DNA of 64,000 bases from Flavobacteriales bacterium UBA6051 (GCA_002427735.1 DIYP01000017.1:310001-374000); one strand, 5' to 3'. Shown: positions 53,617 through 63,093, counted from the stretch's first letter. A program made the numbers and translations. Notes: generated by a model from the letters alone, not told the origin.

Positions 53617-54933
53617 ATGGCAAAAGTTACCCTGAAATTGGATAGACGTAATAAACCTAAAAAGGATGGAACCTATCCACTATGCATACAACTGTCACAT
53701 TCTAAGAAAACACGATATATTGGATTAAAATATTCATTAACTGTAGAGAATTGGGACGAAGTCTCATTATCCCCTAAAGATGTACCGAATGCCAAACATA
53801 TAGGTGTTAAGGTACGATCTCAACTGTCTTTGGCTGAGCAGTTCCTTGACGCAACGGAACTTGAGTTAGCTGCCCTTACAATTGATGAGGTTAAAACGAA
53901 AATCATCGCAGAAATCTTTGCGAAACGTTCAACTCCCGAATCGGTAAAAAGGCGATATATTCAACGTGTATTGAATAAAGAGTCTTTTACGGCATTTGCC
54001 TATGAAAAAATGGATCGTCTTGATAAGGCTGAAAGGTTTGGAAGTAAGGGAGCCGTTCAAACAGCATATAATGCACTTAAAAAGTTTAAGGGATATACAC
54101 TAGAAGATACTCATGAGAATATTCTTTTTGCCGACTTAGATACGAAGACTATCAAAAATTTTGTTGCATACTTGTTAGGCCAGGGATGTTCTTCGAGCAC
54201 TGCGCGCTCCTATCTTGCACAAATTCGGGCTTTGTTTAATGAAGCTATTGAAGAAGAGCTTTTAGAAGAGAAGATAAGCCCCTTTAGAAAAGGGTTTAAA
54301 ATGCCTAAGAGTAGAAAGACAAAAAAAAGAGCTCTTACAGCGGAGCAAATTGAGGCAATTCGAAAACTTGACTTAGAAGAAGGCACATACTTGTGGAGAG
54401 CCCGAAACTATTTCCTTTTTATGTTCAATAGTATGGGGCTTAATTTTATAGACCTCGTACAAATCAAAAAATCACAACTCTTTCAGACAAAATATGACAA
54501 TGAAGGTAAGCTTATGGCTGGTCGTATAGAGTATGACAGAGAAAAGACTAATCATAGCTTTTCTATTAAACTTACTCAAGAATCGTTAAGAATATTAAAT
54601 GATTATGATGTGAGTAAGAAGAAAACCCATGATTACATTTTTCCATTCGACTATGAGAATAGCGAGAAAGGAAGAAAGAGATATGAGCAATACCGAAAAA
54701 CGGTAAATGGGCACCTTAAGAAGCTGGCAAAACTTGCCGGAATAGATGAAAAACTCACGACCTATTATGCTCGACATTCTTGGGCAACAATTGGGAAACG
54801 AAACAACCTACCGATAACGCTCATTTCAGAAGCTCTTGGTCATGCAGACACGAAGACTACTGAGACCTACTTGGCATCATTCGATGATGAAATATTAGAT
54901 GCTGCAAATGAGATGATCACCAATGCCTCCTGA
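53617..54933 (+). CDS. Tyrosine recombinase (site-specific integrase, Bacteroidota type)
   Basis: A 438-residue integrase: Arm-type DNA-binding domain (about 1-60), SAM-like core-binding domain (about 120-230) and catalytic domain. Seen are the Lys region (IEYDREKTNHSF), TYYARHSWAT, LISEALGHADTKTT and nucleophile Tyr at about 418 in TTETYLASF. The canonical Arg of box I (here NSMGLNFIDL) and His of HxxR (here Tyr) are not in their usual form; related Bacteroidota integrases show similar changes as I recall. It starts 150 nt from the tRNA fragment and points away from it. Confidence 0.85.
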   Translation: MAKVTLKLDRRNKPKKDGTYPLCIQLSHSKKTRYIGLKYSLTVENWDEVSLSPKDVPNAKHIGVKVRSQLSLAEQFLDATELELAALTIDEVKTKIIAEIFAKRSTPESVKRRYIQRVLNKESFTAFAYEKMDRLDKAERFGSKGAVQTAYNALKKFKGYTLEDTHENILFADLDTKTIKNFVAYLLGQGCSSSTARSYLAQIRALFNEAIEEELLEEKISPFRKGFKMPKSRKTKKRALTAEQIEAIRKLDLEEGTYLWRARNYFLFMFNSMGLNFIDLVQIKKSQLFQTKYDNEGKLMAGRIEYDREKTNHSFSIKLTQESLRILNDYDVSKKKTHDYIFPFDYENSEKGRKRYEQYRKTVNGHLKKLAKLAGIDEKLTTYYARHSWATIGKRNNLPITLISEALGHADTKTTETYLASFDDEILDAANEMITNAS

Positions 54934-54984
54934 GGATATTCTTCTTGGCTTTGGATGCATGGGATAGCATGGTAGAATAATACT

Positions 54985-55185
54985 ATGAGTATTTCAATAA
55001 AAAAGAATCAGAGAAAGATTAATGGAATTGAGACGCGAGAAATTGCAATTTGCTTTACTGGTGATGATTTAAATAGAATAGAAGAACTTAGAGCGTTTTT
55101 TAATTTTGAAAATGAGTTGGTTCTGATACAAGATGCCCTTGATGTTTTAGAGAATCAAAAAGACATTATAGATCGTCATGATTAG
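54985..55185 (+). CDS. Small hypothetical protein downstream of the integrase
   Basis: A 66-residue acidic protein (MSISIKKNQRKINGIETREI, ending VLENQKDIIDRHD), 51 nt after the integrase on the same strand. It looks helical; not recognised. Its end overlaps by about 20 nt a minus-strand reading frame (55166-55309). Confidence 0.45.
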   Translation: MSISIKKNQRKINGIETREIAICFTGDDLNRIEELRAFFNFENELVLIQDALDVLENQKDIIDRHD

Positions 55186-55309
55186 CGTGAATAATTTTGC
55201 ACGCATGATAGTTTTCACCTTCACACTCTATGCAAATCTTTATTTCGGAATTCGGATAAGGAGGGATATGAAATCCTAATGAGATCACTCTGATAGAAGC
55301 GTCACCCAT
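55166..55309 (-). CDS. Short Cys/His reading frame, possible tail of a broken gene
   Basis: ATG 55309 to TAA 55166 encodes 47 residues including ICIECEGENYHACKIIH, with three Cys and several His that look metal-binding rather than random. The same frame is open upstream to the TGA at 55379-55381 that ends the neighbouring gene, so the two may be one gene split by a nonsense change. Coding status uncertain. Confidence 0.35.
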   Translation of the reverse strand: MGDASIRVISLGFHIPPYPNSEIKICIECEGENYHACKIIHANHDDL

Positions 55310-55378
55310 TGGGTGGTGATTTTTGTTGGATTCAGGTTTGAACTTGTTCAGGTAAGAAGGTAAAGGAAAATTACGCTT

Positions 55379-55699
55379 TCACAGAGAGTTAATGCAAATC
55401 AATTTTTCTTCCAGTCTATTAATTATTTCATTGACCCTGTCCAAATCGAGAGTTTTCGCCTTTACAACTCGATCGGTACTCAACCTTACAATCTTCTTAT
55501 TTAAACTATCCATAAATTCGTCAGAATAATGCTGTGGATATGAATTTCCGGTTGTTATTGTCAATTTCATGGAATTGAATCGTACGACACCCTTAACGTG
55601 AGGGGCCATTAACTTGTAAAGCGTAGAGTCTTTAGTTACGAATATAGGATGAACATTTTTACCCACCATTTTGCCTAATTGAGGTCGATTACAACTCAT
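55379..55699 (-). CDS. Hypothetical protein, possibly truncated
   Basis: A 106-residue protein (ending EEKLICINSL) with no recognised domain. After its TGA the frame continues open for about 70 codons into the 55166-55309 segment. It lies 18 nt downstream of the 147-residue gene in the same frame and strand. Confidence 0.4.
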   Translation of the reverse strand: MSCNRPQLGKMVGKNVHPIFVTKDSTLYKLMAPHVKGVVRFNSMKLTITTGNSYPQHYSDEFMDSLNKKIVRLSTDRVVKAKTLDLDRVNEIINRLEEKLICINSL

Positions 55700-55717
55700 T
55701 CTAGCATGAAAAAAATC

Positions 55718-56161
55718 CTAAGCTGTTCCCCAAAGGGCCTTTACCGTTGCTTCTTTATTCGCACAGAATTTTATCATTGAACGAAATTTAGAATTCCCTC
55801 CAAAGATTTCTAGCGCAAGTGAATACTCTAAACCTAAAAAGAGATCAAGCTCATCTTCCATCCATTCAACAAATAATTCGATGTTTTTCTCAGCATTTGC
55901 TTTTTTTAATCCCGAATCAGCTATATCTCGAATTTTCAATAAAGCAGCATAATAAAGATGTAGGTTGGATATGATCGGTTTCAACGAATTATTGAGAGAC
56001 TCTTGCTTGCTTGCTGAATGAAAGTTCAAGTCATAATCAAATTCAAAACGCTTCAGTAATTTAACGGGATATCTAAAAATAAAATCTACTTTGTTTTTTA
56101 TATCCCATAATTTATCATCTAGAATTTCAAGTGTTTCTTTATCATAACACAGTTCGCTCAA
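55718..56161 (-). CDS. Hypothetical helical protein
   Basis: A 147-residue protein with TTG start (56161); an in-frame TGA lies about 5 codons upstream. Mostly helical with acidic and aromatic residues (WMEDELDLFLGLEYSLALEIF). Not recognised. The start is weak, and the gene may be truncated at its 5' end by the adjoining rearranged DNA. Confidence 0.45.
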   Translation of the reverse strand: MSELCYDKETLEILDDKLWDIKNKVDFIFRYPVKLLKRFEFDYDLNFHSASKQESLNNSLKPIISNLHLYYAALLKIRDIADSGLKKANAEKNIELFVEWMEDELDLFLGLEYSLALEIFGGNSKFRSMIKFCANKEATVKALWGTA

Positions 56162-56334
56162 CGCAAAAATGGGGTGTCAGGTCTAACTCAGCATCAGCGC
56201 TCACGATTGAGGCGATAAGGCGTGGTTATTTGCGCATAGAGTACGAGGATGATAAATGCCATACGCTTTATTTCCAAAGAAAACCAAAACACATAGGTGT
56301 ATCATTTAATGGTAAGGTTCATAAGGGTGTTTAG
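56131..56334 (+). pseudogene. Possible plus-strand gene remnant
   Basis: From about 56165 the plus strand reads KWGVRSNSASALTIEAIRR...GYLRIEYEDDKCHTLYFQ to a TAA at 56334. The coding look is moderate but the beginning overlaps the minus-strand gene, so it is likely the tail of a rearranged gene. Not recognised. Confidence 0.25.
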
Positions 56335-56343
56335 GCAAACATT

Positions 56344-56714
56344 TTATTTAGCCTCAAGCACCCTTCTTATACTTCCGTCCGAATACCTATAAACATAGAT
56401 TTGATTTTTTTGAGGGGTTAGTATTTCTCGCCCCACCAAATCATAGATGTGCAGTAGTTCAGCGGGTTGAGATTCTAGTTGATCTATTCCAGCTGTTGGA
56501 AGATAGGTATAAGTGATTTTTTGATAGTTATCCCAATCCACACCACTCCATGTTTGCCTAGAAGTTTCTAAAAGCAATCCATTCTGATCGTTGGTATAAT
56601 CAAACAGGTTTGTGTTCTGCCATTGGGTGCCATTCCAGAATTCGTAGAAAAGACCTACTAGATATCCATTGATATTATAGGTGTAGTTTAATTTTTGGTA
56701 GTCATTCCATAGAG
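56344..56714 (-). pseudogene. C-terminal remnant of a T9SS sorting-domain protein
   Basis: The minus strand encodes repeats of the type WNGTQWQNTNLFDYTNDQNG and WDNYQKITYTY, then PAELLHIYDLVGREIL to the end VLEAK, as in the last part of T9SS-secreted proteins with type A sorting signal. The frame loses this pattern at about 56715, where a transposase remnant begins on the other strand. The N-terminal part is missing from the window. Confidence 0.6.
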
Positions 56715-56903
56715 ATGTATGAAGAAATGAACTTCTTTGTAGATGATTACAATAACATTCGACCACATTATTCGCATCACTATCTAACCTCTTATGAAGT
56801 TCATAAGAAGGTCAATCCATTAGACTATAAAAAGATCATAAAACAAGCTATCAAAGACCGAGTTGTTTCCAATCGTGAACAAAGCTTTTCAATTAACTGT
56901 TAA
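56715..56903 (+). mobile_element. IS3-family transposase (OrfB) C-terminal remnant
   Basis: The frame contains FVDDYNNIRPHYSHHYLTSYEVHKK and a basic tail, the YNxxRPHxxL end of IS3-family DDE transposases. The N-terminal two-thirds are missing. The stop is at 56901-56903, with the rest of the element's right end probably in 56904-56985. Inactive fragment. Confidence 0.65.
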
Positions 56904-56988
56904 TCGTACAAAAACGATCAAAATAATCAAAACAAAAAGTAGGGTTTAACTACTTACTCCATCACATAAAGAGAAAATCTCAATGCAA

Positions 56989-57669
56989 TTACAAATGATT
57001 TAAAATCTCCCCTAGATTGGAGACAACAAAGTTAGGTTTGGCCTCCAAAAGCTGTTGTTCAGTTTGTGCTCCAGTAGTAATGCCAATTGAGTATCCACAG
57101 TTTGCCGAATGCCCTTCTTCAATGTCAATTTTGGAATCTCCTACCTTCATTACATTCGATGTATTTGAAATGCCAGTTTTTTCCATTGCAAGATAAATCA
57201 TGTCTGGGCGAGGACGACCGTTTTGAACATCATCAGCCGTAATCAAATGATCATATTCCAATCCACGTTGCCAGTTCAATTTATCAAGCAATTTGCTCGC
57301 AGTTCTTTTATCGTAACCTGTATTTAATACAATTGCAACACCTTGTTTCCTAAGTGTTTGGAAGAAGTCGATAGTTCCATCAAATGTCTTTACGTCCAAA
57401 TCGTCATACGCTTCCTTTAGCAACTGTTTAAACTCAGTAAATAAGGAGTCGACGAAATCATCATTCAGACGGTCTGGATGCAGCGCACTAATTATATCCG
57501 CGATCGCAGTGCGTTTTTCTTTACCCGCACAATACGTAAGCACTTCTTTCAAAGAACATTGAACACTGTTGGCTAATAATACCTTGTTAATAGTTTTGTA
57601 AACGACGTTGTCTTCGTTTATTGTGGTGCCGGCCATGTCGAGCACGACAAGTTCTAATGTCTTTTTCAT
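56989..57669 (-). CDS. Phosphonatase-like HAD hydrolase
   Basis: A 226-residue HAD protein starting MKKTLELVVLDMAGTT (nucleophile Asp11 in DMAGTT, as in phosphonoacetaldehyde hydrolase), with LNTGYDKRT, GRPRPDM and MKVGDSKIDIEEGHSANC. I take it for the PhnX-like group (TIGR03351 in my memory). It likely splits a phosphonate or phosphate bond. It starts 2 nt after the XRE-cupin stop, so they are one operon. Confidence 0.82.
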   Translation of the reverse strand: MKKTLELVVLDMAGTTINEDNVVYKTINKVLLANSVQCSLKEVLTYCAGKEKRTAIADIISALHPDRLNDDFVDSLFTEFKQLLKEAYDDLDVKTFDGTIDFFQTLRKQGVAIVLNTGYDKRTASKLLDKLNWQRGLEYDHLITADDVQNGRPRPDMIYLAMEKTGISNTSNVMKVGDSKIDIEEGHSANCGYSIGITTGAQTEQQLLEAKPNFVVSNLGEILNHL

Positions 57670-57671
57670 TT

Positions 57672-58250
57672 TTATTTATCTGCGTTGTAAAAGTAAACTA
57701 CAAGCATGCGAACTAACTCGTTACTTGTATTGATGGGAACATGTGGTATTCGGCCGTTGTAGAAGAAGAAATCTCCTACTTCTAATTGCACAATTTCATC
57801 CTCTAAGCAGTAGTCGACTGCGCCAGAAAGCATATATTTTAATTCGTAGGCATCAGTCGTTACTTTTTCCCTCGTCGAACCGGGCGCAATGGTCAAAAGA
57901 ACAACCTCCATGGTTTCAGTATTGACGTTACTGCTAAAGGCAGAACGATAGACGTATCCTTCTGTATCCTGCTCTTTTTCAATGACCGAAATGTCTTTCT
58001 CTCTTACATGGATGTATCGTCGATCGCTATCTAAATACACTCCTGTAAAGAAATAGGGAATGTCTACTTCCAATCCTTTGATTACACTGAGTAATACCTG
58101 TAGTGATGGAATAGATCTTCCGTTCTCGATTTTTGAGAGCATTCCTTTAGAGATTTCGGCTCGATCCGCCACTTGTTGAATGGAGAGTTTTTTCTCCAGC
58201 CGAATCGACCGAATCTTTCTTCCTAGTTGTGGTATTAGGTTCTTAGACAT
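57672..58250 (-). CDS. XRE-family regulator with cupin domain
   Basis: About 192 residues from ATG 58250 (MSKNLIPQLGRKIRSIRLEKK). HTH near 15-65 (QQVADRAEISKGMLSKIENGRSIPSL), then a small-ligand cupin domain (about 115-190) with ELKYMLSGAVDYCLEDE and HVPINTSNE. It is transcribed divergently from the DUF5690 transporter gene and probably controls the locus by sensing the substrate or product. An N-terminal extension to 58331 is rejected. Confidence 0.85.
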   Translation of the reverse strand: MSKNLIPQLGRKIRSIRLEKKLSIQQVADRAEISKGMLSKIENGRSIPSLQVLLSVIKGLEVDIPYFFTGVYLDSDRRYIHVREKDISVIEKEQDTEGYVYRSAFSSNVNTETMEVVLLTIAPGSTREKVTTDAYELKYMLSGAVDYCLEDEIVQLEVGDFFFYNGRIPHVPINTSNELVRMLVVYFYNADK

Positions 58251-58398
58251 TTGATAAAATTGTGGTACAAATATACGAAAGTTTCCTATTTGGATACAAA
58301 AACACATGTTCTTTGATGAATTAATATTCATTTAACACATTGATAATGTAATTTAAAGCGTTCAAATATGGGTTATTAGGATATTTGCAATGTGATTT

Positions 58399-59718
58399 TT
58401 GCATCAATTTAAAAAGTTGACAAATAGTAAACAAATATCAAACGTTTTAGAAAGGTCAAACCTATTAATGATCTTATGGTGTTTCGTGGCGAGCTTCGGG
58501 ACGTACTTCTGTATGTATGCGTTTCGAAAACCATTTTCGTCGGCAGAATACGCTGGATTTGAATTAATGGGGATGTCACTAAAAACAGTGTTGATTCTAT
58601 CGCAGGTATTTGGGTATATGCTTTCGAAGTTTATCGGGGTAAAGGTGATCTCGGAATTGAAAGCTTCGAAACGGGTTCGTTTGATTGTCGGGTTGATTCT
58701 GTTTGCAGAGATTGCCCTTGCCTTGTTCGGTTGCGTTCCGAATGGCGTGAAGCCAATCATGTTGTTTCTGAATGGAATTCCATTAGGAATGGTTTGGGGG
58801 GTGGTGTTTAGTTTTTTGGAAGGTAGGCGAGTTACTGAATTAATAGCGACAGGTTTGTCCGTCAGTGCAATCGTTTCTTCTGGTATGTTAAAGTCGTTCG
58901 GAAGAATATTAATTGAAGACTACGGCGTTAGTGACTTCTGGATGCCAGCATTGATAGGGGTAATGTTTATTCCACTCTTTATATTATTTGTCTGGATGTT
59001 GAGTAAAATCCCAGCTCCTAATGCTGAAGACGAACAATTGAAATCCAAACGTGAGGCTATGAAAGGTCAGGATCGTATGGAGGTTTTGCGAAAGTATGGA
59101 TTGGGAATTTTGATGTTGGTACTCACTTATGCACTTTTCTCAATTTTCCGCGATTTCCGCGATAATTTCTCTGTAGAGATTTGGTCAGAGATGCAGCAGG
59201 GTTCTGTTTCGCCTGATGTCTATACTCGATCGGAGTTGCCGATTGCTTTAATTGTAATTGTTACCACAGCGTTCCTGGTGTTATTTAAGAGTAACTTCCG
59301 AGGTTTCCTGTTTACCAGCTCTTTTGTGTTTATAGGGTTGTTCATTATCGGTGCGTCCACAGTTTTGTTTCAAACAGGAAAAATTTCCCCTCTAAACTGG
59401 ATGATCGTAAATGGTTTAGGGTTGTACATGGCGTATGTTCCTTTCCAGATTGTGATGTATGAGCGTTTGGTAGCGTTATTTCGAATGAAAGGGAATGCGG
59501 GGTATCTCATGTATATCTCGGATAGTATCGGGTATTTAGGGAGTGTCGGTATTATGACATACAAGGAGTTTTTTCAGAGCGATGTATCGTGGTTAAGCTT
59601 TTTTGAAAGCATTTGTTATTGGGTGGCAATTGTTGGAGGTGTTTGCCTCAGTATTGCGCTACTCTTCTTTGTGAGAAAACACTATCAGATAAAACAATTT
59701 AAAATAGTACGGGCATGA
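58399..59718 (+). CDS. DUF5690/MFS-like membrane transporter
   Basis: A 439-residue protein with about twelve transmembrane helices. FGTYFCMYAFRKPFSSAEYAG, GMVWGVVFSFLEGRR and SDSIGYLGSVG match the DUF5690 (MFS-related) family as I recall it. The assigned start is TTG 58399; the first ATG (58468) would lose part of the first helix region, so the start is uncertain. It likely carries a phosphonate/organophosphate product. It overlaps the next gene by ATGA (59715-59718). Confidence 0.8.
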   Translation: MHQFKKLTNSKQISNVLERSNLLMILWCFVASFGTYFCMYAFRKPFSSAEYAGFELMGMSLKTVLILSQVFGYMLSKFIGVKVISELKASKRVRLIVGLILFAEIALALFGCVPNGVKPIMLFLNGIPLGMVWGVVFSFLEGRRVTELIATGLSVSAIVSSGMLKSFGRILIEDYGVSDFWMPALIGVMFIPLFILFVWMLSKIPAPNAEDEQLKSKREAMKGQDRMEVLRKYGLGILMLVLTYALFSIFRDFRDNFSVEIWSEMQQGSVSPDVYTRSELPIALIVIVTTAFLVLFKSNFRGFLFTSSFVFIGLFIIGASTVLFQTGKISPLNWMIVNGLGLYMAYVPFQIVMYERLVALFRMKGNAGYLMYISDSIGYLGSVGIMTYKEFFQSDVSWLSFFESICYWVAIVGGVCLSIALLFFVRKHYQIKQFKIVRA

Positions 59719-60026
59719 AATGGTTAACCATAGTATTTGTGATGATCGTCTTTACTTCATTTTCTCAAAAGGAGGGCAATGAAATGATGACTGCATTTGA
59801 GCATTCAATAGTATCCAATTCAAGAGAGGCGTATATCGAAGCCAAACAAATGTATAGTCTCAAAGAGGAGAAGGAATTAACCGAAGAAGAAGTAGATAGA
59901 ATACTGGTTGCTGCTAGGTATTTCAGGGACATGGAATTTGTAACAACCCTGTATGCAACCGAAAGTAAACAAAGTGCCTGTGGCTGTGGAACAAAATGTA
60001 ACAAACATCATCACAAACATGATTAA
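59715..60026 (+). CDS. Small secreted protein with Cys/His-rich tail
   Basis: A 103-residue protein with a signal peptide (MKWLTIVFVMIVFTSFS) and an acidic helical middle, ending SACGCGTKCNKHHHKHD, a dense metal-ligand tail. It overlaps the transporter by ATGA and the TonB receptor start (60019) by 8 nt, so it is translationally embedded between uptake genes. A role in binding metal at the enzyme or receptor is a guess. Confidence 0.6.
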   Translation: MKWLTIVFVMIVFTSFSQKEGNEMMTAFEHSIVSNSREAYIEAKQMYSLKEEKELTEEEVDRILVAARYFRDMEFVTTLYATESKQSACGCGTKCNKHHHKHD

Positions 60027-63000
60027 GTCATTTTTTACAGGGTTTTTCTTTTTAACCAGCCTTTCAGTGCTCGCCCAAACAGGAAATGTCTCTGGGACTG
60101 TTATGGACGGAGACGAAACAATTCCGAGTGCCAAGGTAGTTCTGCAAGAGACGAATTTTAAGGTTCTGACGGATTTTGATGGGAAGTTTCAGTTTAGAGA
60201 AGTGCCTGTCGGACAGTATAAACTGCAAATCAGTAGTGCGTATTTGGCTGACGAAATTATCGATATTGAAATTGTTGCTGGAGAGACGTTAAAACTTCGA
60301 AAGATTCAGATGAAAGTTGATGACTTGGTTCAGTCCATGGGACCGGTTTTTGTTAGTCATAAACAAAAAGACGGAGATGGGAAGGCAAACAAACTTCAAA
60401 AGAACGAAAGTACCATTGGAAATGTCGAGTATGTTGGAGATGGCGAGCAGGTGGCATATAATGCTGCCGATAATCTTCAAAAAATGCCGGCAGTAACTGT
60501 TCGCCAGGATCAGGGAGAGGGAAGATACATGTCGGTTCGCGGAACGCCTACGAATTGGAATAGTACTTTAATCAATGGAGATCGATTGCCCGTTGCAGAT
60601 GAAGAGTCGGAAACGAGAACTATGGCTTTCGATGTGCTTTCAAGTGATTTGCTGGATTATATTAAGGTAGCCAAAGCGATTACTCCGGATATAGAAGGCG
60701 ATGCCATCGGCGGGTCTGTCAACTTTATCACAAAAAGCTCGCCTGATTCCAATGAGATCAGGATAAACATCATGTCCGGTTACAATGCTCAGGTTCAAAG
60801 GCCTGTATACAATGGAAACATTTTTATTGGCCGTCGTTCAAAAGATGAAAAATTTGGTTTCCTCCTGAACGCTTCAACTTACGTCCGCAATTATGGCACG
60901 GACAATTTTGAGGTAGTTTACGGTAGCAACTTCAACCAGGGTCTGAATCGTTTGGAATTAAGAGACTATACGGGTGTTCGTTCCACATATTCTGGAAACA
61001 TAGCCTTGGATTATACTTTTGATAAAGGGCATAAATTGTTCTTTAAAGGCATGGCAGGATACTTTACTGATGATGAATGGAACATGAATACACGATACAA
61101 CTATGCCATAGGTGCAGGTTCTACAATAATGTTACAGCATATTCATTCAAAAGCGCAATCATTATTGTATGGGGGTGAATTTGGGGGAGAGTTCAATCTA
61201 AGCAAGAAATTAGATCTCGATTTTAAGGTTTCACATTACAGTAATCGTTTCGGGTTTGGTCCGGTACCATTTCAGGGAAGAGATGATAGAAATGGCTACC
61301 TCGTTATGAACTTTGAGAAGTTCAATGTGCAGTTCCGCGATCAGATATATCTCGATAAGTTTGGGAACTCATACCTGAGCGATAACAACGGAAACCCTAT
61401 CGATGATCAGGGGAATATTTTAACAGACCCGACATTGGAATTGGCACGAGTCAAATTGATTGGTGACGATAACCCGAGAGGAGGAGACCCTTGGAACGCT
61501 ATCCAGCCAATTGTAGGCGGGGGAAATGAGCCTTCAGATTATGAATTTTCTGGTGCCTATACAGAATTGAATGAAACCTGGGAACGAGACCCAATAGTTG
61601 CCAACGTTAACGTATCCTGCGAACCGAACAACAAAATATTCTTTAAGGCAGGAGGAAAGTTCCGAAACAAAGAAGGTTATCGAAGTTTATCATTGTTCGA
61701 ATGGCATCAAAACTTCTTGGTGCATTCCGATCCATTATTGTTAACCAACTACCCCAATGCCATGAACAATTACAATGGCGGCTTTTTGCAGGAGTTGGGA
61801 CAGCCATACGAGGGGCAGTTTCTCCCCTTCATGCAGCGCGACTACGTAGACGGATTTATTCAAAGTCTTGGTGATACGCTGAGAGAAGAGCCTATGACAG
61901 TTGCGCATAGCGACTATTACGAATTTGTAGGGTCGACGTATTCATATACTGAAGCAGCACAAGCCGGATATTTGATGGCTGATTATCAGTTGAACAAGAA
62001 ATGGTCGCTTATCGGAGGTGTTCGTGTCGAAGCGACACAGTTGAAAATGGAGGCGGACACCATTTACGATGGTGATGATGATTGGTTCCTTGCACACGTG
62101 TACGATGTTCCGGACGAAGGCTATCAGGTGGTAGATATAAACGACGACCCTTATGATGCTCTTGGGTACGATCGCATTCTGGAATACACTGTTGGATATC
62201 CGGTAGAGAAAGTTCAGTTGCAATTGAATTACATCGCACCATTACCAATGTTGCATGTTCGTTACGATCAAAATAATAATACAGTTTGGCGCGGTGCAAT
62301 TACACGAACGTATCGTCGTCCGAACTTTATTGAGACCAAGCCTGGTTCGCCGGTGATTGATTTTACCAACCTGGAATTCAATCAGGGAAATCCAGGATTG
62401 AAGCCATCCTTCTCATGGAATTTGGATCTTTCTTACGAGAAATACATGCCAAATGCAGGATTGTTTAGTGTTGGATTTTTCGGAAAGCGTATCGAAGATC
62501 ACATTTACAGAACCATTACAGCTGATATAGATCCTCAGTTAGGGATTATCTACAAATCATATCAGAATGCAAATCAACCCGTGTACGTGGGTGGTGTTGA
62601 GGCGAATGTTAAGAAAAAGTTTGATTCACTTGGCGGTTTCTGGAGCAATTTCGGAGTGGATGTGAATTGCACTTACACGTATTCAAGAATGCAGATTCCT
62701 GGTAGAAGTCTTTCGCAATCCCTACCAATGCAGCCGGCACTTTTGTTTAATGCAGCATTAGTATTTGATCATCAAGAATCTGGTCTGAAGGCCTCCGTTT
62801 CGGTGAATTACACAGGAGGATATCTTATGGAGATCAATACCTCCGCTATTCTGGATGCTTCTGAGGAATTGAAATTATTACACGATAACACTGATTATGA
62901 TGTGTTTATGCGCGACCGTTGGATAATGAATGCTTCCGCGAGTTGGCAGGTGAATAAGGCTTTCCAGATTTATGCGGAAGCTTCCAATTTGCTAAATACA

Positions 63001-63093
63001 CCATTCTATATCTACAGAGGTCAAGAATATCGCCCTATGCAAGTTGAGTACTACTCGATACGGGCAACGTTAGGAATGAGGTTCAAATTTTAA
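60019..63093 (+). CDS. TonB-dependent receptor
   Basis: About 1024 residues from ATG 60019: signal peptide (SLSVLAQ), CarboxypepD-regulatory-like domain (about 20-100: GNVSGTVMDG...SAKVVLQET), plug domain (about 110-240: AADNLQKMPAVTVRQDQGEGRYMSVRG) and a large barrel ending GMRFKF. An N-terminal extension to 59953 lacks a signal peptide and is rejected. It presumably imports the phosphonate or phosphoester substrate. A phosphodiesterase-like gene follows 18 nt downstream. Confidence 0.9.
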   Translation: MIKSFFTGFFFLTSLSVLAQTGNVSGTVMDGDETIPSAKVVLQETNFKVLTDFDGKFQFREVPVGQYKLQISSAYLADEIIDIEIVAGETLKLRKIQMKVDDLVQSMGPVFVSHKQKDGDGKANKLQKNESTIGNVEYVGDGEQVAYNAADNLQKMPAVTVRQDQGEGRYMSVRGTPTNWNSTLINGDRLPVADEESETRTMAFDVLSSDLLDYIKVAKAITPDIEGDAIGGSVNFITKSSPDSNEIRINIMSGYNAQVQRPVYNGNIFIGRRSKDEKFGFLLNASTYVRNYGTDNFEVVYGSNFNQGLNRLELRDYTGVRSTYSGNIALDYTFDKGHKLFFKGMAGYFTDDEWNMNTRYNYAIGAGSTIMLQHIHSKAQSLLYGGEFGGEFNLSKKLDLDFKVSHYSNRFGFGPVPFQGRDDRNGYLVMNFEKFNVQFRDQIYLDKFGNSYLSDNNGNPIDDQGNILTDPTLELARVKLIGDDNPRGGDPWNAIQPIVGGGNEPSDYEFSGAYTELNETWERDPIVANVNVSCEPNNKIFFKAGGKFRNKEGYRSLSLFEWHQNFLVHSDPLLLTNYPNAMNNYNGGFLQELGQPYEGQFLPFMQRDYVDGFIQSLGDTLREEPMTVAHSDYYEFVGSTYSYTEAAQAGYLMADYQLNKKWSLIGGVRVEATQLKMEADTIYDGDDDWFLAHVYDVPDEGYQVVDINDDPYDALGYDRILEYTVGYPVEKVQLQLNYIAPLPMLHVRYDQNNNTVWRGAITRTYRRPNFIETKPGSPVIDFTNLEFNQGNPGLKPSFSWNLDLSYEKYMPNAGLFSVGFFGKRIEDHIYRTITADIDPQLGIIYKSYQNANQPVYVGGVEANVKKKFDSLGGFWSNFGVDVNCTYTYSRMQIPGRSLSQSLPMQPALLFNAALVFDHQESGLKASVSVNYTGGYLMEINTSAILDASEELKLLHDNTDYDVFMRDRWIMNASASWQVNKAFQIYAEASNLLNTPFYIYRGQEYRPMQVEYYSIRATLGMRFKF

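Noticed and set aside
53617..54933. Integrase judged inactive because of altered box I Arg and HxxR His
   Set aside because: Related Bacteroidota integrases appear to show similar substitutions, and the Tyr and surrounding motifs are intact, so inactivity cannot be claimed.
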